Below, piece by piece: positions 18,474 to 26,316 of a stretch of DNA of 64,000 bases. The position numbers and the translations under genes were made by a program. The first letter of the stretch is position 1. Each line of letters opens with the position of its first letter. This stretch comes from an uncultured Roseburia sp. (GTDB taxonomy: Bacteria > Bacillota > Clostridia > Lachnospirales > Lachnospiraceae), in NCBI GenBank assembly GCA_947647505.1, contig CANSKO010000012.1, forward strand, positions 1 to 64,000, read 5' to 3'. The notes beneath the pieces are model-generated. The model was not told the DNA's origin. It did not search any database and was given only the letters and a program-made list of their open reading frames with translations.

Positions 18474-18815
18474 AGAAACGGAGGAAAAAATCGCGGAATG
18501 GGAAAAAATAATTCCAAAGGTAAATGAATAGGCGGAATTTTTGGAAATAGCAAGTGACTTTGGAGATCTGTTGGAACTTTTTCGAAAAGCATTGCATAAT
18601 GCATACTAAAAATTGATGCAGCGCCATCCTCACTTTCTGAACGTATTCTCAACTATATAAAATTCAAATGCGACAATCATGTTTTATCTGGAATAGAAAA
18701 AGCCGCTTTTAGGCTTCATTGTAGCTCAAGGCAGCTTCAGCGTATTTTAAATCAATTTGAAAAGGATAATGTCGTAACCAAAATTGGAAAAGGCCGGTAT
18801 ATTATAAAAAATTAA
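18474..18815 (+). pseudogene. Remnant of a Crp/Fnr-family regulator
   Basis: Two consecutive frames together read like the C-terminal half of a Crp/Fnr (YeiL-like) regulator. A dimerisation-helix part (EFLEIASDFGDLLELFRKAL) ends in a stop near 18608. A second frame, 18600-18815, contains SLSERILNYIKFKCDN and the helix-turn-helix LHCSSRQLQRILNQFEKD. The cyclic-nucleotide-like N-terminal domain is missing and several stops interrupt it, so it is non-functional. AT-rich like its neighbours. Confidence 0.6.
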
Positions 18816-18920
18816 ATTTTAATATACCAAACCCTTTGCAACTTTCCTTATAGTAGCATATGGAAGATTCAGATTTCTTAACGAGGTAATATGTAGAAAA
18901 GAACGAGTCGGAGGAACAAT

Positions 18921-19418
18921 ATGAACTATATAAAAGCAACTTTGGACATGGCGAATGAAATTTACGATATTTTACATACGGCGATTCAAATCATATATCC
19001 CAGATATTATCCGCAGGAGGCGGTGGAGTTCTTTTGCAGACATCATAGTAAAGAACGTATTTTAGACGGAATAGCTTCTGGAAATATGGGCGTATTGACG
19101 TATAATGATGTGATTGTCGGAACAGGCTGTCTGGATGGCAATCATATTACAGGCGTATACGTGTTGCCCGCTTATCAAAATCAGGGCTGTGGCTCGCATA
19201 TTATGCATTGTCTGGAAACTGAAATTGCAAAAGCGTATGATACGGCGATCCTGGAAGCTTCGCTTCCCGCAGTGCGCCTGTATGAGCGCAGAGGCTATAA
19301 AACGGTGGGGCATGGGGTCTGTGAATTGGAAAACGATAGGAAGCTGGTCTATGAAATCATGGAGAAAAAATGGAAAGCGGATGAAATGCGGTGCAGTTTA
19401 AGGGGGCTTGCAGAATGA
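18921..19418 (+). CDS. GNAT-family N-acetyltransferase
   Basis: A 165-aa single-domain acetyltransferase. The acetyl-CoA motif A is VYVLPAYQNQGCGSHIM (R/Q-x-x-G-x-G/A type) and is followed by ILEASLPAVRLYERRGYK, the usual motif B. The start follows GGAGG. The substrate cannot be inferred. Its stop overlaps the next acetyltransferase start as ATGA, so the two are translationally coupled. Confidence 0.9.
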   Translation: MNYIKATLDMANEIYDILHTAIQIIYPRYYPQEAVEFFCRHHSKERILDGIASGNMGVLTYNDVIVGTGCLDGNHITGVYVLPAYQNQGCGSHIMHCLETEIAKAYDTAILEASLPAVRLYERRGYKTVGHGVCELENDRKLVYEIMEKKWKADEMRCSLRGLAE

Positions 19419-19954
19419 AATGCAGAATAAGAAAATGGGAGTTATCGGATGCGGCAAATTTAGCGGCGGCTCTTTCAAATAAAAACGTACAGGATAATCT
19501 TCGCGATGGCCTGCCGTACCCTTATACCGAGCAGGATGGAAGAGACTTTATTTTGAATATGCGTTCCGCAGATGAAAACGAAACCTTTGCGTTTGCAGTT
19601 ACGGAAGACAATCTGGCAATTGGCAGCATCGGCGTTTTTCGACAGGGCAATATCCACAGACAGACTGCCGAGCTGGGATACTATATTGCGGAAGAATACT
19701 GGGGCAGAGGGATTATGACAGAAGCCATTCGGCAAATTTGCGAATATGTTTTTCGTGAAAGCGACATAATCCGCATCTATGCAGAGCCGTTTGCTTCAAA
19801 TACAGCGTCTTGCAGGGCGCTTGAAAAGGCAGGATTTCAATATGAGGGCACATTGAGAAAGAATGCCGTTAAAAACGGAGAAATCATAGATATGAAGATG
19901 TATGCGTTGTTGAAAGAAGAAAGAAAAGGGCAAAAGGATGTGGAAAGAATATAA
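19415..19954 (+). CDS. GNAT acetyltransferase, RimJ/RimL type
   Basis: About 179 aa from the ATG at 19415, chosen because AGGGGG precedes it and it overlaps the previous stop by ATGA. The N-terminal CRIRKWELSDAANLAAAL and the block GYYIAEEYWGRGIMTEAIRQ with NTASCRALEKAGFQYEGTL are typical of RimL-like enzymes that acetylate protein N-termini or small amines. Intact by length. It overlaps the start of the following broken gene by 17 bases. Confidence 0.9.
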   Translation: MKCRIRKWELSDAANLAAALSNKNVQDNLRDGLPYPYTEQDGRDFILNMRSADENETFAFAVTEDNLAIGSIGVFRQGNIHRQTAELGYYIAEEYWGRGIMTEAIRQICEYVFRESDIIRIYAEPFASNTASCRALEKAGFQYEGTLRKNAVKNGEIIDMKMYALLKEERKGQKDVERI

Positions 19955-20250
19955 GCTGGGTTTTGACAGGTATGGACTTTTATTGTTTTTGCTTATAATG
20001 CTGCCCAATTTTATCTGGTTCGCTGTTCCGGCTCCAAATGATGTGCTAAGGACAGATGCTCTATTTTGCAAGCTGGGCAGGTTATTATACGGGGATTGTA
20101 AATACAGGCATTATATTGGGGCTGACCGTTTTTCCGTGTCTGGCGTTTCTGTTTTTTGCCATAGATAGAAAAAACGGGATAGCAGTTGTTCCAATTTCCA
20201 TTTTTTCGATCTGTCACTTGATACAGGGAGCGGTCCATTTTATGATTTGA
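19938..20250 (+). pseudogene. Broken small membrane-protein gene
   Basis: The first frame (19938-20060) encodes MWKEYKLGFDRYGLLLFLLI and NFIWFAVPAPNDVLRTD. The frame then changes, and 20056-20250 continues with hydrophobic segments (GIILGLTVFPCLAFLFFAID; VVPISIFSICHLIQGAVHF). Together they look like one four-helix membrane protein that has lost a segment by deletion and frameshift. Confidence 0.6.
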
Positions 20251-20427
20251 TCTAAAGTTTTGCAGGATGATGCAATAAAGCGGGAAATCTGGCGCACAGG
20301 AGATGCGCTATATTATAAGCAGGGGGTAACGGACCCTGATTATTGCGTATTGAAATTTACAGCCGTAAAGGGCAGACAGTATTGCGCTTTGAAAACGGAA
20401 AGCTTTTATGTTGAGGGTTTGGCGTAA
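20251..20427 (+). pseudogene. C-terminal remnant of a pyridoxamine-oxidase-fold protein
   Basis: The frame 20251-20427 reads KREIWRTGDALYYKQGVTD then PDYCVLKFTAVKGRQY, a pattern I associate with the C-terminus of PNPOx-like flavin-binding proteins. There is no N-terminal domain and no start codon; it is fused out of frame to the preceding remnant. Confidence 0.5.
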
Positions 20428-20473
20428 CAGAAGCAGAGATTTCCGTTTTCGCGCGCTTATTCTTTTGTCAGAT

Positions 20474-21871
20474 TCAGAATTGATAAAGGTACAGGGCGTA
20501 TGTGTCCGACTGGCTGTTATCGATCTGCACCCGGTCGTCGTCAAACCAGCTGATAGACAATTCTTCCAGGTTTTCATTATCTTTCCGGTCAAAGACCGTG
20601 AACGTTTTGGATTCCAGATTCAACACGCCAAGCTGAGAGATGGACGGAGATTCCTCCGAGAGCGTTTCCGAGACGCTGTACAGCAGCTTCGTGTTTGAAA
20701 AATTGGAAAGAAAGCCGCCGCGCGGATCGAAGGTAAAGTTGTTCACCGGGGTTTTATCCCCCGTTTTTAAATCGACGACGGATAAGATTCCCGTCGGGTC
20801 CACATACAGGCCGTATCGTCCGCCAAAGAACATCATACCGTAATTTTCCATGGAGAAATCTCTGTATTCTTCAAAAATTTTTTCCTGACACAGTGTTTGC
20901 GTAAGCGCAGCGACAGTCAGATCATACGAAAAGACGGAACAGGTGGACCAGTCTTCTGTCGCCTGCACCAACAGCAGCGTATCGTCATCGGCAAAGATGG
21001 CGCGTTCCGTTTCTACCCCGGTCAGAGTAGGGAGACGGACAAGAGATTTTGCGGCAACATCGCAGAAATAAGACGCCATTCCGTCGTTTGCGTCGCGGCA
21101 TGTGAGAATGACTTTACTCAAATCATCGGACCATTGACAGTCGTAGACAAAAGAGAGCGCTTCTGCGCCGGTTCCCTGTAAAATGTCTTCTACTTCTCCG
21201 GTATCCAGGTGATAGAGCAGGGGATACTGTGCGTAATCTCGCTGTTTTCCCTGCGACAGATAGAGCAGCGCCACGTCCGTGCGGCCGGAAACAGAGTGTG
21301 CAAACCAGTAGTTAGTTTCCGACAAACCGTGGAAGTCTTCATCCCAATAAAGGGAGAGAGAGCCGTCGTTTGTGCACCAGTAAAGGTCCCCCTGATACGA
21401 GTTACCCTGCCAGTTTGCTGAAAATGAATTTTTCTGAGTTTTGAGCGCAATCGCGTTCCCATCCTCTATGGCCCAGAAACGGACAGAGCCGATCTCGCCG
21501 TTTTCTTTGCGGTCAACCTGATAAAGCGTGCCAAAGCCGGAATCATAATAGGAATCCCCCAGCTGAACATATTCGGCTTTGACAAGTCCGCCAATGTCCG
21601 CTTTGGAAATGTGAAAGGCATCGCCGTTATGATCCGGCGCCGATTCGACCTGTCCGATGTGGAAAAAGGACAGCACCATCTGACGAAAACCGGCGCTGGC
21701 GACCATTGCCGTTCCAAAGACGCCTGCAAAAATCAGAAGAAGCGCAGCCGCAGCCGCAGCGTTTTTTCTGGCTTTTGACAAACGCATTGCTTTGTGCGCG
21801 TCAGGCGCGGCCTCCTCGATATATTGCTCCTCCAATTGTCCAAATGCTTCCAGAAGTCGTTCTGCTTTCAT
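20474..21871 (-). CDS. Membrane-anchored partner of the ECF-type sigma factor (putative anti-sigma)
   Basis: A 465-aa protein with a short N-terminal cytoplasmic part (residues 1-35, helical, EAFGQLEEQYIEEA), one transmembrane helix (NAAAAAALLLIFAGVFGTAM) and a ~400-residue outer region of beta-rich repeats, possibly a propeller. It overlaps the upstream sigma gene by ATGA (21868-21871), so they are made together. That layout, cytoplasmic helix plus one membrane pass plus sensor domain, fits an anti-sigma or signal-sensing partner. I do not recognise the outer domain or its ligand. Confidence 0.65.
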   Translation of the reverse strand: MKAERLLEAFGQLEEQYIEEAAPDAHKAMRLSKARKNAAAAAALLLIFAGVFGTAMVASAGFRQMVLSFFHIGQVESAPDHNGDAFHISKADIGGLVKAEYVQLGDSYYDSGFGTLYQVDRKENGEIGSVRFWAIEDGNAIALKTQKNSFSANWQGNSYQGDLYWCTNDGSLSLYWDEDFHGLSETNYWFAHSVSGRTDVALLYLSQGKQRDYAQYPLLYHLDTGEVEDILQGTGAEALSFVYDCQWSDDLSKVILTCRDANDGMASYFCDVAAKSLVRLPTLTGVETERAIFADDDTLLLVQATEDWSTCSVFSYDLTVAALTQTLCQEKIFEEYRDFSMENYGMMFFGGRYGLYVDPTGILSVVDLKTGDKTPVNNFTFDPRGGFLSNFSNTKLLYSVSETLSEESPSISQLGVLNLESKTFTVFDRKDNENLEELSISWFDDDRVQIDNSQSDTYALYLYQF

Positions 21872-22428
21872 ATGCGGACACCTTCTTCCTCTAAAAATTG
21901 TTTTAATTTCCTGCGCAGCCGCAGCAGCGTCGTCTTTACTTTGCTTTCGCTGACGCCGGCCGATGCTGCGATTTCTTTCACGGGGTCCAGATACCAGTAT
22001 CGCCTTACAAACAGGATGCGCGCCTCTGGCTTTACGCCGGCAAGAAAGCGATTGAGCATGTCGGCAAGGGCAAGCGCGTCCATCGCCTGTTCTGTGTCAA
22101 AGGAAGCCGGGATGCATTCTTCCAATTCTTCCAGCGCCAATGGAATTTCCCCTCCGCCCCGTTTTTGGGCCGTGTATCCGTTATAGCGGTCAAAGGAGAG
22201 GTTCCGAACGATTTTTCCAAGAAAAACGGACAGTCGGTTCGGCCGATTTGGAGGCATGGCGTTCCACGCTTTCAGATAGGCGTCGTTTACGCATTCCTCA
22301 CAATCTTCGTTGTTGTGAAGGATGTTGTATGCAATGCTGCGGCAGTATCGCCCATATTTGCTTGCCGTCTCCGAAATGGCGGCTTCGGAGCGCTTCCAGT
22401 ATAAGTCTATGATTGTTTTATCATCCAT
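21868..22428 (-). CDS. ECF-type RNA polymerase sigma factor
   Basis: A 186-aa sigma-70-family protein. Region 2 is present (YCRSIAYNILHNNEDCEECV, NDAYLKAWNAMPP, LGKIVRNLSFDRYN), and region 4 has the helix-turn-helix DPVKEIAASAGVSESKVKTT followed by LLRLRRKLKQFL. Region 3 is missing, as expected for ECF factors. The minus-strand start at 22428 follows AAAGGAAATAC. Its partner gene overlaps downstream. Target promoters are unknown; ECF factors usually recognise their own. Confidence 0.9.
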   Translation of the reverse strand: MDDKTIIDLYWKRSEAAISETASKYGRYCRSIAYNILHNNEDCEECVNDAYLKAWNAMPPNRPNRLSVFLGKIVRNLSFDRYNGYTAQKRGGGEIPLALEELEECIPASFDTEQAMDALALADMLNRFLAGVKPEARILFVRRYWYLDPVKEIAASAGVSESKVKTTLLRLRRKLKQFLEEEGVRI

Positions 22429-22557
22429 TTGTATTTCCTTTCCATCCGAAACAAAGCCTTCCTGCTATTATTATACACGGGAAAAACGGTCCGCAGGTTA
22501 CAAAAAGATAAATTTTTTAGCCGCGTATTCTGCCTGGAATCCGCCTGTAAATATGGA

Positions 22558-22586
22558 TTGTAAATGGAATGCAATTCTTTTATAAT
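22558..22586 (+). promoter_or_regulatory. Sigma-A-type promoter
   Basis: TTGTAA (22558-22563) and TATAAT (22581-22586) with 17-bp spacing, about 39 bp upstream of the 115-aa protein gene. Confidence 0.65.
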
Positions 22587-22624
22587 GAAAGAAATATTGT
22601 CTGACGCACAGAGGAGGATACGGT

Positions 22625-22972
22625 ATGCCGTTTACAGAATTATGCATTTATCAGGTGCATCCTAAAAAGACAGAGGAGTTTGAAGCGTTGATGTCCGAGG
22701 CAAAATGCTTTTTGGAAAAGCAGGAGGGGCTTCTTTTGCTTCGGCTGATGAAACGGGGGTATCGCATCGATATGGAACAGATCCGGGAAGGGCTTCCGCC
22801 GTTAAAAATCACCCGCGTTGTAAAAAGCGTGAAGTATGCGCTATACTGGGAATTTGATACAAAGGAAAGCTATGGAGCGGCGCAAAAAAATCTGTATGAC
22901 AATTACTGGAAGTCCATTGAACGGTGCCTGATTGTTCCACATGATAAATATCTGGGAGAACGATTGTTTTAA
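22625..22972 (+). CDS. Small conserved protein, possible dimeric alpha+beta barrel
   Basis: A 115-aa protein. The opening TELCIYQVHPKKTEEFEALM followed by EKQEGLLLLRLMKR resembles the ABM/dimeric alpha-beta barrel fold found in antibiotic-biosynthesis monooxygenase-like proteins. The later ALYWEFDTKESYGAAQKN fits the second strand-helix unit. No catalytic residues can be named. The start follows AGAGGAGG; a terminator-like hairpin lies at 23009-23043. Confidence 0.65.
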   Translation: MPFTELCIYQVHPKKTEEFEALMSEAKCFLEKQEGLLLLRLMKRGYRIDMEQIREGLPPLKITRVVKSVKYALYWEFDTKESYGAAQKNLYDNYWKSIERCLIVPHDKYLGERLF

Positions 22973-23008
22973 TGGCGTTTAGAGAGAGTTCATGCATTAC
23001 AGGGCAAT

Positions 23009-23043
23009 CTGGCATTCGGTGTGAGCGATGCCAGAGCCTTTTT
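23009..23043 (+). terminator. Terminator-like hairpin
   Basis: CTGGCAT (23009-23015) pairs with ATGCCAG (23028-23034) and is followed by AGCCTTTTTA. It separates the small protein gene from the restriction-modification operon. Confidence 0.55.
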
Positions 23044-23104
23044 ACGTTGGTCGCAGCAGGATTGTGACGGACAGTAGGAACGATTACGATGGGAGGAAAA
23101 CAGA

Positions 23105-25153
23105 ATGGCGACAAAAGTTCCGTCAATTGAGCCAAATATTGCAGAGCTGGCAAATGGATGGCTGAAAGCCTATCGGTTGGATTATAAATTAGAGCAGGAA
23201 CGGCTGAACGCCGAGATCGATCAGGCATTATCCGACTACCATTCAAAAAGTGGAGGAAGCGGCGGCAACAGGCCGGATACGAAATTATTACTGCGGGCGA
23301 ACGACGGCGTATATTATCCGATTCTGATTGAATATAAGGGCTACAAAGACAGGCTCGTCAAGTTAGACGGTGAGGGAAAAATTGCGAATAAAACGGCGAA
23401 GAATCTGCCGGATTTTCGGAATATCAATCGTTATGCCGTAAACGGCGCCGTACATTATGCAAATGCGATTTTGCATTATACCGGATATACGGACGTCATT
23501 GCAATCGGCATGACGGGATATAAAAACGAGGCGGGCGAAATCAAATACCAGATTGGCGTGTATGCGGTTTCAAAAAGCAATTTCGGCGTCGGCCAGCAGG
23601 TGGACGAGTATACGGATTTTTCGTTTTTAAAGAGAGAAAATTTTGATGCATTTATTGAAAAAGTCAAACTTTTACAATTGTCACAGGAAGAAATCGAAAG
23701 ATTAAAGGAACGCAGAGAAAGAGAAATCGAAGCAAGCCTTGTGAAGCTGAATAATGATATTTATCAAAATGAAAAAGGGCTTGGGGAAAATGATCGGGTG
23801 TATCTTGTGGCGGCTTCGATTATTGCAACATTGGGGGATGTTGAAAAAGACGTGTTTCCACTCAAAAAATCCGATCTGAAATCGTCTATGGAAAAAGGCA
23901 ATACGGACGGAGATATTATGGTTAGGAAAATCGAAGCGTTTTTAGATGTAAAAAACCTTCCCGCAGATAAAAAAGATTTAATCGTGCGGACGCTGCAAAA
24001 TACGCTTACGACGGACAATATCAATAAAGCGGAAAATGGGGAAAGCCAGCTGAAAAGAGTTTTTTCAAAAATAGTGGATGATCTGGGCATTTATTATAAA
24101 ATCGGTCTGACAACGGATTTTACAGGCAAGCTTTTTAATGAAATGTACAGCTGGCTTGGCTTTTCGCAGGATAAGTTAAATGACGTCGTGCTTACGCCCG
24201 CTTATGTCGCTACGCTTTTGTCAAAGCTTGCAAGAGTGAACCGGGATTCTTATGTCTGGGATTTTGCCACAGGCTCGGCAGGGCTTTTGGTTGCGGCAAT
24301 GAATGAAATGCTGATTGACGCCAAAAACACAATCCGATCGCCGGAACAGCTTGCAATAAAATCTGAACAAATTAAAGCAAAGCAGCTGTTGGGGCTTGAA
24401 ATACTTTCCAATGTCTATATGCTGGCTATTTTAAATATGATTCTGATGGGCGACGGCAGCTCAAACATCCTGAATAAAGACTCGCTCAAAGATTTTAATG
24501 GAAATTACGGGTTCGGAAATGCAGATAAAAAATTTCCTGCGGATGCGTTCGTCTTAAATCCGCCGTATTCCGCGCCGGGAAATGGCATGATATTTGTGGA
24601 AAAGGCGCTTTCCATGATGAGCAGGGGATACGCCGCCATTATTATTCAAAATTCGACAGGCTCTGGCAGGGCGGCCGAATATAAACGGAATATTTTAAAG
24701 CACAGCACGCTTCTTGCCAGTATAAAAATGCCGATGGACCTATTTGTCGGCAGATCGAGCGTACAGACAAATATATATGTATTTCGGGTTGGCGAAGCGC
24801 ACCAGAAAGACGACGTTGTGAAATTTATTGATTTTTCCAATGACGGGTATACAAGAACCAACCGCAAAAAAGCGAGCTGCAATCTAAAAGATACGGACAG
24901 GGCAAAGGAACGCTATGCGGAGCTTGTGGATCTGGTTCGCTTTGGAAAATCAAAGCTGCATATTTTTACGGAAAAAGAATATTACGAGGGGAGCATCGAT
25001 CCTGAAAGCGGAGCGGACTGGAATCAGACGGCGCCTGTGGACACAAAGCCTGTGCTGGAGGACTTTAAAAAGACGGTAAGCGACTATCTTGCATGGGAAG
25101 TTTCCAGCCTTTTGAAAACGCAGGAGAAAGGGGAGGAGCGCCTGGGAAAATAG
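23105..25153 (+). CDS. Fused restriction endonuclease/adenine methyltransferase, BcgI-like (type IIB)
   Basis: 682 aa. The N-terminal domain carries a PD-(D/E)xK-type site: RPDTK (D58) then ILIEYKG (E76-x-K78). A helical segment follows (about 190-330), then an N6-adenine methylase with motif I DFATGSAGLL (~385-394) and motif IV NPPY (485-488). Nuclease and methylase in one chain plus a separate specificity subunit is the arrangement of BcgI (RM + S), which cuts on both sides of its site. A HsdM-only reading is less likely because of the D...E-x-K motif. It overlaps the specificity gene by about 60 bases and starts behind GGGAGGAAAA. Confidence 0.82.
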   Translation: MATKVPSIEPNIAELANGWLKAYRLDYKLEQERLNAEIDQALSDYHSKSGGSGGNRPDTKLLLRANDGVYYPILIEYKGYKDRLVKLDGEGKIANKTAKNLPDFRNINRYAVNGAVHYANAILHYTGYTDVIAIGMTGYKNEAGEIKYQIGVYAVSKSNFGVGQQVDEYTDFSFLKRENFDAFIEKVKLLQLSQEEIERLKERREREIEASLVKLNNDIYQNEKGLGENDRVYLVAASIIATLGDVEKDVFPLKKSDLKSSMEKGNTDGDIMVRKIEAFLDVKNLPADKKDLIVRTLQNTLTTDNINKAENGESQLKRVFSKIVDDLGIYYKIGLTTDFTGKLFNEMYSWLGFSQDKLNDVVLTPAYVATLLSKLARVNRDSYVWDFATGSAGLLVAAMNEMLIDAKNTIRSPEQLAIKSEQIKAKQLLGLEILSNVYMLAILNMILMGDGSSNILNKDSLKDFNGNYGFGNADKKFPADAFVLNPPYSAPGNGMIFVEKALSMMSRGYAAIIIQNSTGSGRAAEYKRNILKHSTLLASIKMPMDLFVGRSSVQTNIYVFRVGEAHQKDDVVKFIDFSNDGYTRTNRKKASCNLKDTDRAKERYAELVDLVRFGKSKLHIFTEKEYYEGSIDPESGADWNQTAPVDTKPVLEDFKKTVSDYLAWEVSSLLKTQEKGEERLGK

Positions 25154-26295
25154 ACGCCTCACTTAATGAAATGCTCAGGGGTGTTAAGTGGGGCGAATAT
25201 AAAATGGGCGATTTGTTCGCGATACAAAGAACGCTGAGCTTTAATTCCAACAGGCTGGTGGATGGGACGGAATACGACTATGTCACAAGGACTTCCTGCA
25301 ATCAGGGGATTTTGCGGGAGACGGGTTTTGTAAATAAAGAAAACCTAAATCCGGCGGGCTGCTTTAGCCTTGGGCTTTTGCAGATGAATTTTTTCTATCG
25401 CAGAAAACGCTGGTATGCAGGACAATTTGTAAGAAAAGTGATTCCCAGATTTCCGTTGACCGAAAATAGCGTCTTATATTTTTCGGCATTATTAAATAAA
25501 CAAAGGGAAAAGCTGTCGGCGGTCCTTGTGCGCAATGTAGATGAAACGTTTCGTAATCTGCCCATTACGCTGCCGGTGACGCAGAGCGGTCAGATGGACG
25601 TTGCGTTTATAGAAGACTTTATAGAAAAGCTGAAGGCGGGGCGGATCGCAGAGATGGAGGCGGAACGGGCAGATGAGCTTTCCGCTTATCTGACGGTGAT
25701 CGGACAAAACAGCTGCGAACTGTCAGCGGCGGAAGAAATCGCGTTGAAGCGATTTGAGACGTTACAATGGGACGCATACAATCTGGAAGCTTTATTTGGG
25801 AAGTCCACAAGGGGAAAACGGCTGAAAAGCGCAGACAGACTGGATGGGAGTCTGCCGTTTGTGACGGCGGGAGAAGCCTGTGAAGGAATTTCCGCATATA
25901 TAAGGAATAACGTCAGGGTTTTTGCGAAAAATACGACGACGATTGATATGTTTGGTTCCGCAAAGTACAGAAATTACAGCTACGGAGCCGACGACCATGT
26001 GGCAGTCGTGCATACGGAAAAACTGCCTCCCTTTGCGGCGATGTTTGTAACGGCCGCGATTCATAAAGCCTCGCATGCCGGACAATTCGATTATTCTAAG
26101 AATTTTTATGCAAAAGATGCGGATGCGCTGTATATTTATTTGCCAACGAAACAGGGCGGACCTGATTTTGAGACAATGGAACTTGTGATATCCGCCATGC
26201 AAAAGCTTGTAATACAGGACGTTGCCATGCGCGCTGACCGGAGGATACGCGCGGCGAAGGAGGTTGTGAAGCGATCCGTAAGCAGTGCGGAATAA
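25093..26295 (+). CDS. Restriction-modification specificity (S) subunit
   Basis: 400 aa with two target-recognition halves. The first (about 30-190) starts WGEYKMGDLFAIQRT and ends in a helical spacer (FIEDFIEKLKAGRIAEMEAE); the second (about 225-400) starts WDAYNLEALFGKSTRGKRLK and ends in a matching helix. This is the two-fold S-subunit plan giving a bipartite DNA site. I use the ATG at 25093, inside the methylase gene; a start near the stronger GGGGAGGAG (25129-25138) is possible, but no standard start codon sits in frame right after it (next ATG 25171). Translationally coupled to the RM gene. Confidence 0.85.
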   Translation: MGSFQPFENAGERGGAPGKIDASLNEMLRGVKWGEYKMGDLFAIQRTLSFNSNRLVDGTEYDYVTRTSCNQGILRETGFVNKENLNPAGCFSLGLLQMNFFYRRKRWYAGQFVRKVIPRFPLTENSVLYFSALLNKQREKLSAVLVRNVDETFRNLPITLPVTQSGQMDVAFIEDFIEKLKAGRIAEMEAERADELSAYLTVIGQNSCELSAAEEIALKRFETLQWDAYNLEALFGKSTRGKRLKSADRLDGSLPFVTAGEACEGISAYIRNNVRVFAKNTTTIDMFGSAKYRNYSYGADDHVAVVHTEKLPPFAAMFVTAAIHKASHAGQFDYSKNFYAKDADALYIYLPTKQGGPDFETMELVISAMQKLVIQDVAMRADRRIRAAKEVVKRSVSSAE

Positions 26296-26316
26296 AGGAA
26301 AAAGGGGGATGCGGAT

